DNA of 64,000 nucleotides from Coniferiporia sulphurascens. Taxonomy: Eukaryota; Basidiomycota; Agaricomycetes; Hymenochaetales; Hymenochaetaceae. The position numbers and the translations under genes were made by a program. Positions 22,259 to 33,023 of this stretch are shown one piece after another (within the stretch, counting starts at the first letter, position 1; the number at the start of each line of letters is the position of its first letter). Below the pieces are notes generated by a model. The model was not told the origin of the DNA, did not search any database, and worked only from the letters and a program-made list of their open reading frames with translations. The stretch spans positions 1,922,001-1,986,000 of the forward strand of contig NBBA01000006.1 in assembly GCA_002794785.1 (NCBI GenBank). Reading direction: 5' to 3'.

Positions 22259-22516
22259 TCTTAAAATCTACGCACATTGTGGTAGACGGTGAGGTGCAGT
22301 GGTGAAGTTGAGGCAAAGGTGGGTTATCAGCGTAAACTGATGTATTTCTAGGGCGAGACCAGCTCCCCTTATATACATGTTTCATGAGCTACTTATACTA
22401 TAACTATCATAGCTCCTATTCGTATTGCATTATCATTGCATTATCGTTGACTTAGTAAGATGGTTGTTCATATGACCATCCATTTATTTATATTGTTTCG
22501 TTATATTTATTTAATA
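22259..22516 (-). repeat. COP-B 5' LTR
   Basis: 258 bp. Differences from the 3' LTR are few (for example GTGTAAACC versus GCGTAAACT near the TATA-distal end), so insertion is not ancient. It lies directly upstream of the intact HNH gene. Confidence 0.88.
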
Positions 22517-22665
22517 TTTTCTGTCATTAGGCTTTCACCTGCACCTAAGTACAGTACTATGATTTGAAACCGGCATGTGAGTCGTGACTGATGCTACCGT
22601 GACGGTGCATGACAGACTCGCACTCAGAGCTGGGGCCACAGCGCAGAACATGTTCACCTACTACC

Positions 22666-23912
22666 ATGTCATTGCCCAACAATCAGGTCTCGCTCAATCT
22701 CCAACTCACTCCTGACGAAGAAGGCTCGGCCTGGTTTACTGCTCTGACCATTCCCCACAATCTCTTCTTTCTGTATACAGTCAAACCACGTAAATGGCTG
22801 AGTTACCTGGCATACGCCATCACGGGTTCCGAGGGCGTTCTTTCCCTCACTCACGACAAGTCACCCTGTGTTGTGGATGACCCCGTCAACGCTGGAGATA
22901 TCTACTACTTCCATGCCACCAACACTGTCCATTTCGTTGATCCCGATGTCATAAGTACGATTACGAGCGAACACTCCTCTCAAAGTCCCGCCTCCATTCG
23001 AGACGAACTGATCGAGCAATACGGAGTGTGTCCTTTCTCGGGATTCCCGGGGGATTTCTGCGACGCTTGTCATCTCGTCCCGCACGTAAAGGGAGACGCA
23101 GTCAGTCATATCTTCGATGACCATTATAACCTCACTGGTTAACTCTACGTTATCAGTATATACAATGTCTTACCCGGGAACGAAGCGCGGGTTTTACAGT
23201 CATCGAAGAGATTGGTGACATCCGAAACATGCTTTTTCTATGGGTTCATCTTCATAGACTTCTAGATAGGCGTATGATTGCCTTCCTACCGGTATGGTCC
23301 TCTACCTAAACGTCTAGTCCTTACTTATCGGCGCGTCTGATCAAGACCCCGAATGTCGTACTCAAAACGGACGACATCGTCCGGGGTGCTGACCCTGATG
23401 CATATCTCGTTACCCTTCATTGCTTTGGGCAATTTGGTCCGGATTTTTTGGCCAGCGCTAGTCACGGAAAATCTGCCGCTTTGTTGTACGAGGATACTTC
23501 GTTGAACGAGGATAAGCGACCTCCGGAAGTCATTTACTCCATGGTTTATGGAAGCGCTGCCCTTAATGCATGGGCACCGCCCTCGGCACTGGCGACTGTA
23601 AAGCAGCACACGCAGGACAACTATTACCCTGGGGATACAAGGAGTCGAGGAAGGGAGGAGAGGGGGAAGGCCCGGAGAGAAAGGAAGGAGAAAGAAGCAA
23701 GGGAGCGGCGTGAGCGACTACAGAATCGGAATGAGGACGGGTCCGAGAAAATATCTCAGGACGAAGAATCCGACGACTTCGATATATTTGACATGATGAT
23801 GGCTTTTCGATGTGCTACTCGGAGGACGCCAGAGGGTTTGAGGAAGGCTGCAGAAGATGAACGCAAGAAAGCGTCTGTAGAGAAGGTACAAGGCTGGTTA
23901 ACGGATCATTAG
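22666..23912 (+). CDS. HNH nuclease-domain protein, copy 1 (intact)
   Basis: Predicted 378 aa from three exons (22666-23100, 23157-23291, 23346-23912) whose lengths are all multiples of three. The start is MSLPNNQVSLNLQL, aligned with copy 3. The centre carries an HNH_2-type motif: CDACHLVPHVKGDA, then YIQCLTRERS, DIRNMLFLWVHLHRLL and IAFLP|TPNVVLKTDD. The His of CHLVPH, the Asn of RNM and the His of HLHR are the HNH candidates. A conserved YGSAALNAWAPP block and a charged coiled-coil C-terminus follow (RRERKEKEARERRERLQ). The family is widespread and multicopy in Agaricomycetes; substrate and role are unknown. No signal peptide is seen. The COP-B 5' LTR ends 150 bp upstream and may affect its promoter. 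Confidence 0.85.
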
Positions 23913-24130
23913 ACCGTATGACGAAGCCACAAAAGTCGCACTTGTTCACCTTATTTTTTTTTTCCCCCTCAACGGTGTATATGCATGTTTTAGGTGCATG
24001 TACACTAATTTATTATTATTTAGTTCATGATCACAGTGTTTGCAAGGTTAAAACACGATTTATAAATAGGGGAATCGGCTGTTAGTAATTACCATTATAG
24101 TTGCGAAAAAGTTAAACGGGGGTGCTTTCT

Positions 24131-24817
24131 TCAGCTCCTGTCGGAGGTCGTCACTGAGTGCATGGACCCCGCAATTGCATTCCATTCAGACGTACTCGGA
24201 AGCGACTGGATGGCGATCATAGCAAAATGCTTGTCGTCAAGTGGTAGGCCACTTCCTACCACTCGAACTTTGAGTCGACAGAGTTCGTTTATGTGCGTTT
24301 TCATCTCCATGCCTTCCATATATTTCTTAGATGCTAATGCCGCCATTGCCATTGACTGTGCAAGCACAGACGTCCCTTGGAAGCGATTTTTCAGGCTGTT
24401 GAGCATGGATTTCGAAGTTGTCGTGTCGATGTCGACAAGCGTGTCGGCGGCAACGTTTAGACCAATTTGCGTACATACCTTTTTGTCTTTGTCCAGCCAT
24501 GTCGCAAGACCTGCGTCCCCAGCGGGTGGTCGGTTCTCCGTACTGTCCGCGACTCCCAAGAGGTCGCGATACTCTAATGCAAGGCTTATCTGCATGAACC
24601 ACGGTCCATAGTTCTTCCTTTCAACTGATAACTTTTCATCTGACGATAGCATCAAAATATTATTTGTTGGGGTCGACATTACGACACGATTCGATTCTTT
24701 CAATGCGTTCGGTTTGTGTGAACTGGGTCGTTTTTCGGATGGATTGGAATCTGCGTTTTCGGGTGCGCTGGTTTTGTCAAGGCTCATAACCTGTGCAAAT
24801 AACTCAGCCCGGGTCAA
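24131..24817 (-). mobile_element. Ty1/copia gag fragment (third copia family)
   Basis: A 228-codon open frame from 24817 with SVERKNYGPWFMQISLALEY, QIGLNVAADTLVDIDTTTSK, SMLNSLKNRFQGTSVLAQ and MEMKTHINEL, the pattern of a copia Gag (UBN2 domain). It stops abruptly at about 24137, where sequence homologous to the 3' flank of HNH copy 3 begins, so the element is truncated. Upstream is the same primer-binding site as COP-B (24776-24791). Confidence 0.75.
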
Positions 24818-25010
24818 AAGGACTCTATTATATAGTAGACTACCTGTGCAAATAACTAGACTATGGCATCAATATACGGTCGCCTACAATAGAAGAATGG
24901 AAGCGCTCACCTCAGCCCGGGTCAAAAGGACTGAGGTGCGCGGATGCCTCGGGCGCGACTATATGCGCCCGACTGTACAGTTTATGCTTTAGACTACTAA
25001 AAGGGAAATT
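24792..25010 (-). repeat. Rearranged LTR remnant with internal duplication
   Basis: CCTGTGCAAATAACT occurs at 24791 and again at 24843, and CTCAGCCCGGGTCAAAAGGACT at 24804 and about 24911. The region lies immediately outside the primer-binding site, where a 5' LTR is expected. Its termini and target duplication are not identifiable. Confidence 0.45.
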
Positions 25011-25049
25011 AGATCTACGCGAGCTGATGTAATTACCAATTACAATCAC

Positions 25050-26118
25050 AGTTCTGCAGGTGTCCTTTCCTTCACTCAGGAAAAGTCAATTCCCTGCGAT
25101 ATGGATGACCTCGTCAACGCTGGAGATATTTACTATTTCCATGCCACCGAAGCCACTCATTTCGTTGATCCCGACGCCATAAGCACGGTCACGAGCGGGA
25201 ACTCCTCTCAGAGTGGATGTAGTATGACGATTCGGAACAAACTAATCGAGCAATACTCTGCATGTCCTTTCTCAAGATTACCGAGGGTTCACTGCCATGC
25301 TTGTCATCTCGTCCCACATGTAAAAGAAGACGCGGTCAGCCATATCTTTGATGACCAAATAATGTCACTAATCAACTCTATGCTATCAATATATACGGCG
25401 TGTTACCGAAGAACGAAGCGAGGGTCTAACGGTCATCGAGGATATTAATGACATTCGAAACATGCTTTTCCTGGGGTTTCATCTTCATGCATTTCTAGAT
25501 AAGCGTACAATTGCCTTCCTACCGGTACAGTCCTCTACCTACCTAAACGTTCAGTCCTTACTTATCGACGCGTCTGGTTCAGACCCCGAATGCCGTACCT
25601 AAAACGAACGACATCGTTCAGGGCGCTGACCCTGAGCATATCTCGTTACTCTTCATTGTTTTGAGCATTATGGTCCGGATTTTCTAGCCAGCACTAGTTA
25701 CAGAAAATCTGCGGCTTTCTTGAACGAGGATACGCGGCCTCCGGAAGTGATCTACTCCATGATTTATGGAAATACTGCCCTTAATGCATGGGCGCCTCCC
25801 TCGGCACTGGCGACTGTAAGGCGGTATACGCAAGACAACTATTATCCTGGGGACACACGGAATCAAAGAAGGGAGGAGTGGAGGAAAGCACGGAAAGAGA
25901 AGAAAGAGAAACAAGCGAGAGAGCGCCGTGAGCGGCGTCAGAATCGGGCCGAGGGGATGTCTGAAGACGAAGAATCCGACGACATTAACACGCTTGACAT
26001 GGTGGTGGCTTTTCGGCGCGCTGCTCGAAGGGCGTCGGAAGATTTGAGGAAGGCTGCTGAGGATGAACGCAAGAAGGTGTCTGTAGAAAAGGTGCAAGAC
26101 TGGTTAACGGGTCATTAG
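25050..26118 (+). pseudogene. HNH nuclease-domain protein, copy 2 (truncated, frameshifted)
   Basis: Homology to copy 1 begins in the middle of exon 1 (SAGVLSFTQEKS). The HNH core persists as CHACHLVPHVKEDA, YIRRVTEERSEGLTVIEDIND IRN (split here by the reader's spacing) and HLHAFLDKRTIAFLP. The intron-1 acceptor CAG has become CAA, and a 1-nt loss in DPDAYL (about 25635) shifts frame; the C-terminal coiled-coil part is still open to 26118. The first ~65 codons are missing. Its second exon is closer to the family consensus (INDIRN) than that of copy 1. Confidence 0.75.
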
Positions 26119-26485
26119 ACCGTATCCATCGCAGAGCGAAATTACATTTGTTCACCTGTTTTTATTTATTTATTTGACAGTGTATTCATGTATGCACGTT
26201 TTAGGTGCATGTACGCTAATTTATTATTATTAAGTTCCTGACTACGGTGTTTGACAAGGTTAAGGTGCGATTTGTAAAAAGTGGAACCGGTTTCATATAC
26301 ATGTACTGTATCTATACATATATACACAATGATAAAGGGAGTATTCAAAGTCACACAACACTTACTTAATGCTCATTGAAAAAACAATTTAAAAAAGCTG
26401 CATTTACCCAGTGTGAATTGAGCAGGGGATGGCTTTGATGTTTCATCCTCCTTGTCCTCTAACCACCACCATCTAGGTAGTCTTT

Positions 26486-28788
26486 ATGAGCACTTTGCCC
26501 TCTATGTCTGATCAACAACAACAAGAACAACAACCCCCTTGCCCCATCGATGAGACCTTCTCCGCCCCTGCTGTTTCTACACGGGGTGGCTTTCGGTCTC
26601 ATCGTGGACGTGGGCTCAACCCACTGTCTCCTCCAGGAATGGTCGCGGCTCGCTCCTCCTCGTTCTCGGGGTCGATCTCGAGCTTTTCCCGTGCGCCTCC
26701 GGTGCCCCCTAAAGTCCTCCCCACAGTTTCCCCACTGGCGGCAGAGATCACGTCTTGCCAACCCTTCCACCCCCTGTCCCGCCCTGTTTCGGTGGTGAGT
26801 GACCGAGGAACTGGCCAGGCTCAGGCTCACATCTCTTGCCCGGTTACCCCGGGATTCCCCCTTTTAGGTCCACTCATGGGTGAACCCCTCCTTTTTGGGG
26901 GTCAAACAGGACCTTCCTCTCTTTTGGCCCCTGCCCCGCAGGCCCCCCAATCCACCTCTGGTTCTATGTGGGCAACGCCTGCGGTACCCGCCACAACCTC
27001 CCCGATTGTTGCCCCTGCCCCCCCTACCACACCCCCCGGTGGTGGTGGGTCGGCTCCCCGTGTAGACGAGACCCCTCGGGGCCCATCCCGCCCGACTTCT
27101 GCGGCCCTCTCATCCACCGACTCCGACACTGAAATGTCGGAGGCTGCAGAGGATGACGCCCAGCTTTCTATGGCCTCTGCCTGGAAAAAGTGCAAATCCA
27201 CCAATGCCCCCGCTCCTCTGTCTCCCCAGGCAGAAGAGCTTAAGGTCCCCTACCTCTGGCTGGCCGCTACTACAGCAATGCGCACCTCCCACGAACTTCT
27301 CGCACTCGGAAAGACGACATCTGCGTCGGCCTCTGCGACTGCCACCCTCCTCGGGGAGATTGCCTTCGCGGTCAATTCTCTCAACAATGCTCTGGTCCAG
27401 GAGGATCCTCTAGCACACTCTGCCATGACACAAGCCTTTAGGGCAGCGGTGGGCCCCCGTCCCAGCCTGGCTCCCCTGCTGGCGTCCTCTCTTGCCCCCC
27501 CCCAGCCCCCCCTAACTGTGGTCGGTCCCCCATCTTCTCCCTCCCTGCCCCAGCAGATGGTTCAGGTCATGTCTGACCTGACACGCCAAATGTCCTTCAT
27601 GATGCAGTGGATGGACGCCCTCGAACGCCCCCCCCCCCACGGTCCTCGGGGGTCGGGTCTGCCCCCTCTGGAGACAGGAAAGGGAAGGGTAAAGCCAACC
27701 CTAGTACTGCCCCTCCTCCACCACAAGGACCTTTGGGCCCTTCTAACCTCACTGCCAGGTCCACCTTGCTGACACCTGTCCCTCCAGGTCTTGCCGTGGG
27801 TGGGGCTACTCCTGCCACTTCTCCTGCTATTGCAGCAGCAGTGTCGACAGGAGCCCCCACTTCTGGTAGCGCTGTGAAACAAGAGCCGAAGCATGCAGTC
27901 CTCCCGGTTATCTGTACCATTACGGACCCGACCCTCACCATCCGCTTCCATGGGGCACCACCCCCTGCTGACGTGCGCCCTACCGACTCCCAGACGACTA
28001 TCAACGTCAGGACTGCCCTCTCACGCTTCCCCACTGCGGCCAAACTGGTCGTACACGCCGCCCACTGGAACGATCGAGGCAATTGCTTCGTCACGTTCAC
28101 TCACAACACTCACATCCCTACTATGAACAGTGTGAAGGAAGTTGTGATGGCAGCCATGCAAAGCGTCTACCCTGCCACAGTCTCCCAACTCGTATCTTGG
28201 GCCTGCCTCCAAATTGCTGAAGTCCCTACGCGCCCTGCACCGGGCTTGCCTGCCTTCACTGCGTCCGACCTCCAAGCGGAGTTCCGTGCCACCAACCCTC
28301 ACCTCCTCTCTCTCCCAATGACCCTTGAGCCCGACTGGACCCGGGCTTATGAGCTCCTTGGCGAGGACGTCATGTCCGCCCCTATCGCCTTCTCCTTTGA
28401 AGACCCTATGGGCGCCCATTCCATGAGCATCCTCTCCACCCCGAGGAACCGCGTAGTCTACATGTTCAGCCGCCGCCTTAAACTGGTAGCCCGACATGAC
28501 CTCCCTCGCCTGATGCAGTGCACGAAATGTGCCGTGTTGGGCCACCTGGTTCAGAACTGCAGGAATTGGCCCTGGTCATGCCTCATATGCGCTGGTCGTC
28601 ATCGAACCGATGACCACCACATGCGCTGCCCCAGGTGCGTCCGCGACGCCCTCCCGGCCTCCTCCCCCTGCACCCATCCCCCCAGGTGCTCGAACTGTTC
28701 CGGCAAACACTGCGCCGACTCTTCCAGCTGCCCCAAACAGCGCAGCCGTGCCCGTTCCTCTTTCGCCCCACCCCTGGTAGATGAGTAG
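26486..28788 (+). pseudogene. LINE ORF1 (Gag-like, zinc knuckles), frameshifted at a C run
   Basis: The frame opens at 26486 (MSTLPSMSDQQQQEQQ) with a Pro/Ser-rich N-terminus and an acidic helix. It loses phase at an 11-C run at 27628-27638 and continues in the next frame to TAG at 28786-28788. The C-terminal part has CCHC-type clusters CTKCAVLGHLVQNC, CLICAGRHRTDDHHMRC and CSNCSGKHC. It should bind the element RNA. One C more or less would join both halves. The stop overlaps the ORF2 start (ATGAGTAG). Confidence 0.82.
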
Positions 28789-31700
28789 TTCCTGGACGTT
28801 TATGCAACACAACGTTGCAATGTCCCGAGTGCACGTCAAAGCACTCGTCCACTCCTTCTCGTCTTCCCCCGGTGCCCCCCTTCCACCTGCAGTTATCCTT
28901 CTACAGGAGCCTCCTTGGTACCCTATTGGTGCCTCCCCTTCCATGTTTGTGGCATCAGGTACGCCTATCTTTGGTTTCCCTGCCATGCCCAACTACCACA
29001 TCTTTGTGCCCCCCTTGTCGGGAGGCACTGAACTAACACACCCACGTGTGGTTACACTGGTCCACCAGTCCATCCCTCTGTCCCGAGTGGTGTTGGATGC
29101 TTCGTGCTCCCCCACTCGCGACATACTCACACTAATTTTTGACACCGGCCTTGGGCCTCTTTTTGTCACTAATGTATACAATCACGATGCGAATAAAACT
29201 GCCACCATCACCTCTCTCGCTCTACTTGAGCTCCCCCTGAGTGCACACTGGCTGGTTGCTGGGGACTTTAACCTCCACTCCATCCACTGGGACCATGGCA
29301 CCCATTCCGCCAGTGACACCCATAAAGCTCGCCCACTTGAACATTGGGCCGCCTCTCATGCCATGCACCTCCTGAACCAGCCAGGCTTCGATACCCGGCA
29401 CCGCCCTTCCACCCAATTCACAGAATCCGTGATTGACCTCGCCTGGGCTTCCCCTTCTTTGGAAGACCTTGCTTTGGGCGATTCATGGACACGATCGTGG
29501 GATACCCCCTCTGGATCTGACCACGCAGTTATCACCTGGTCCATCCCCCTCTCTTCTAACCCATACATCAACCCCTTCCTTCGCCCTAAGTATGATGACT
29601 CGCTCTCTACTCAATGGTTGGAAGCTCTCGATGCCCCCCTTACTGCCGCCTTCGCCCTCTCAGGCGCCACTTCTCGCCTCCTTGACATCAAAATCGCCGC
29701 TATCCACGATGCGCTGGTTCTTGCCACTGACTCTTCCCACCCCCCATCATCTCAGAAGGCGGGGGGCCACAAGGTCAAGTGGTGGGACGCCTCCTGCTGT
29801 GCACACATGGTTGCTTTGCATGGAGCCACTCTGGCAACTCGTATCATGCTCCGACGTGAGTCGGCCGGTATCTTTCGCCGTGCTAAACGCGCATGGGCTG
29901 ATTCGTTTACTGCTTCCGTCAAACCGGACAAAATCTGGCCAATGGCAAAATGGGCCATGGGCACGCGACATGCGCCCATCCCTGCCCTGGTTACAGGACA
30001 CACCACCGCGAACTCCCCTGTGGAGAAGGCCACCACCTTTCGGGTCAAGTACTTCGGTACCCAACCTTCCGCCACCCCCCCCGACATACTCCTTCGTCAG
30101 CGCCCACCCTATGCGTGACCACCCTATCCTTATGGAGGAATTAGATCACGCCCTCAATCTCACTTCTAACTTGAGTGCCCCAGGCATTACAGGTATTGGC
30201 TACCAGGCCCTCAAAAGCCTGCATGCCATACACAGTGTTCCACTCCTTGCGCTCTACAATGAGTGCCTGACAGCTGGACACCATCCTCGTCCTTGGAAGG
30301 ATGCCAAGGTGGTGATGCTCTGCAAGCTCAATAAGAAAGACCCTACAGCGCTTAATGCGTACCGCCCCATCACCCTCGAGGAAACAATGGGCAAACTCCT
30401 CGAGAAGATCATCACCAATTGCATCCAGTTCATTGCCAACGAACTTGGAGCGCTCCCTCCTTCCCAATACGGTACTCGCCAAAAATCGGGCGTATTGGAT
30501 GCCACCTCTGACCTCGTCAATGAAATTGAGTCTGCATGGGCCAAACACCATGTCACGTCGGCACTCACTGTCGATGTTGCGGGTTTCTTCCCCTCAGTAC
30601 AACACCCTTGTCTGATGGCCGTCCTCTCTGAACTAGGGTTCCCCCCCCTCCTTATTTCCTGGGTTCTTTCCTTCATCTCGGATCGTCGGGTTGCCTTGTC
30701 CTTTGACGGGTTTACCGACAATCTCACCCCCATTCCTAATATGGGGGTTCCCCAAGGATCTCCCATCTCACCCATCCTGTCTGCACTATTTGCAACTAGC
30801 CTTCTCACCTCTCTCCAGGTTTCTGATCCTCATGTGTTTGTCCAAGCCTATGTTGACGACCACCTCCTTTCTACCTCTTCGACCTCTATTGCCACTAACG
30901 TAGCACGACTCAAACAGGCATACATCTCCTTCTCCGCAGCATGCCATGCCCTCGGCCTATCTCTGGATGACGACAAATCCGAGCTCATCCACTGGACCCG
31001 ACAACACGCCCTCCGCACAGACTCCCTCATCCACCCTATTCACCTGCTGCGACAGGGCCTCAACCCCCTTCAAATCGTCCCCTCCCGCCCATTACGCTGG
31101 CTGGGGATCTTCTTCGACGCGCAATTACTGTTTACGGTACACGTCCAATGCATGTGCTTTAAGGCCATGTCCTCCCTTTGTGCCCTGGAACTCCTAGGCA
31201 ACACCCTATGCGGCCTCGACCCGCTCCATCTCCGACGAATCTATATTGGGTGCATACTGCCGGTGTTACTCTGGGGCTCCCCCCTATGGTTCACCGGCAT
31301 ACGCCAAAAAAGTAAATGTGACAAACTGACTCTAGTACAGTCCGCGGCGTGCCACCGCATCCTCGGATCCTGGCGCACGTCTCCATGCGGCCCCTCTGAG
31401 GTCCTTGCGTCCATTTTACCTATCCCCCTTCGCTTAGAGCATACAAAATCCCGTGCAGCCATTTGCTACCTTACCACTATGCACACCCTCCTTCCTCTGT
31501 GCACTACACACAAAGGCGCCATTACCACCTCCTTCATGTCCCGTGTCCCCCCCGGATGCGAACGAGTTCCCTGATACATTCGCCTGCCTTGGATCGCTCT
31601 ACCTGCCCTGAGACATGTAAGCATCAATCGCACAATTGACCACTCTCAAGAAGCCCGAGACGTGCTCATACAGTCACATCATGGTCTCATCAACTGACTG

Positions 31701-32699
31701 AAGGACACCCCCTCCCGCCTTCTCATCTACACCGACAGATCCTGCAAGGGCATGTCCCCCTCCTCTTTCTCCAGCGGCGCCGCTGGAGTCTGGTTCTATC
31801 GCGGGGAAACCGTCCTCACCTGCGAAACCTCTCTAGGTTCATCAGTCCATGCTACGGACTGTGAACTTGCCGCTATTGCCAACGCCGCTTGGCTTTTGGC
31901 CTACTCCTATGAGCTCCCACCTGCAGTTACTCAGGTCGAGCTTTACACAGACTGTGAAGTGGCCCTCACCCTCCTTGCCGATCCTCGTCCGGCCCCTGGC
32001 GTTCACGTCACCCTTCTCATCAGAAAGTGTCTTAAAGCCGCATCTAAACGGTTTCCCCATGTGTTTTTTCACTTGCACTGGGTTCCTGGACACTCTGATG
32101 TGGAAGGCAATGAATTTGCTGATGTCCTCGCCTCCGGTATTGCAGACAACCCTCCCCCGGACACTACCCCGTTTCCGCCTACAATACGCTTTCTTCATGA
32201 AGCTGCCTCCTCCTCGGCACTTACCAAATGGAAGAACGACTGGGCCTCTGCCTGTTGCAAACTCCGAGGGACTTCAGATGCCCACTCCATGGGCACTACC
32301 CTAACTCCCTCCACCAAGCCGACTGCCCTTATGCAGAACCTCAAGCTTGGTCGCCGCACTAAGTGCAAAGTTTTCTGGACCCTCCTTGGTCATGCCGGCT
32401 TTGGCACATACTTTGGCCACATTCCGGGATGCAACCCCCTCTGCCCCTTCTGCCATGTCCTGGAGACATGAGCGCATTTGCTCCTCTCCTGCCCTCACAC
32501 CCTCCCCGCCCACCGCGCGGTGTGGAAAACCCCCTTACCCTCTACAGAAGCCAAATGGTTCTCCAAAGATGGGCTCCCCCTCCTCACTTCTTTCCTCGAC
32601 ACTCACCCTGCTTTCGAAGCGGAACCCATCCTTGTCTTTGACCTGGGTGGGCCCACTGTGGTCCATGTTTCTGACCTAGGCTTTGCACTCAGCAACTAG
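28781..32699 (+). pseudogene. LINE ORF2 (endonuclease, reverse transcriptase, RNase H), one frameshift and three TGAs
   Basis: Endonuclease: MQHNVAMSR, ILLQEPPW, VAGDFNLHS and SGSDHAVI keep the Asn, Glu, Asp/Asn and Asp-His residues of APE-type LINE nucleases. The frame changes between 30050 and 30118, near an 8-C run. RT: AYRPITLEETMGK, LTVDVAGFFPSV, MGVPQGSPISP, AYVDDHLL. RNase H: IYTDRSCKG, DCELAAI, ELYTDCEVAL, HWVPGHSDVEGNEFAD. A terminal Cys/His cluster (CPFCHVLET...HLLLSC) follows. In-frame TGAs occur near 31572, 31696 and 32469. The natural end is TAG at 32697-32699. Confidence 0.88.
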
Positions 32700-33023
32700 G
32701 CGGGACACCACTTTCCTGATGTCACTACCTTCAGGTAGCCCCCTCTCTGCTGCCAGCATCCCGCTCATATTGTACTCTTTATAACAACTACCATCTCACT
32801 CAATACAGGGGCCTAAAGGCCCCTGGAGTGTATTTTGTACTAGATAGTCATGATGCGCTATAGAAATGCATTTAAAAAATTTAAAAAAAGGCTTTGATGT
32901 TACCGCATCCGCTGACTAAGCTAGCATTTTGTTTTCACAGACGCCACCGTGACCGTGATGGGGCATGACAGAGCAAGCCTGAGGTCACGGCGAATTGACA
33001 GAATTTGGACTTGATCACTTACC

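Larger units (their letters stand above)
17076..22516 (-). mobile_element. Full-length Ty1/copia element COP-B with both LTRs
   Basis: A 5441-bp insertion bounded by TTTTC target duplications (17071-17075 and 22517-22521). The LTRs (17076-17332 and 22259-22516, about 258 bp) start TATTAAAT and end TTTTAAGA in coding sense. A primer-binding site lies immediately inside the 5' LTR and a polypurine tract (TTTGAAGGGGAG) before the 3' LTR. Gag lies at 22189-20561 and protease-integrase-RT-RNase H at 20738-17345. Pol shows no frameshift, but nine in-frame TGA codons; gag and pol differ by one frame. So the copy is structurally complete but not directly translatable. A solo LTR of the same family is at 43184-43441. 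Confidence 0.9.
26443..32889 (+). mobile_element. Full-length LINE (EN-RT-RNase H type) with 12-bp target duplication
   Basis: A 6447-bp non-LTR retrotransposon flanked by GGCTTTGATGTT at 26431-26442 and 32890-32901. It ends in an A-rich tail (TTTAAAAAATTTAAAAAAA). Two cistrons follow the usual order: a Gag-like ORF1 with zinc knuckles, and ORF2 with apurinic-type endonuclease, reverse transcriptase and RNase H. Codon use is strongly C-rich, unlike the AT-rich copia elements next to it. It split the region between HNH copies 2 and 3. Domain order fits the Tad/L1-like groups of fungi. Confidence 0.92.

Noticed and set aside
24085..25038. GTAATTACCA direct repeat as target duplication of the copia gag fragment
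   Set aside because: The left copy lies inside sequence shared with the HNH copy 3 flank, before the insertion border.
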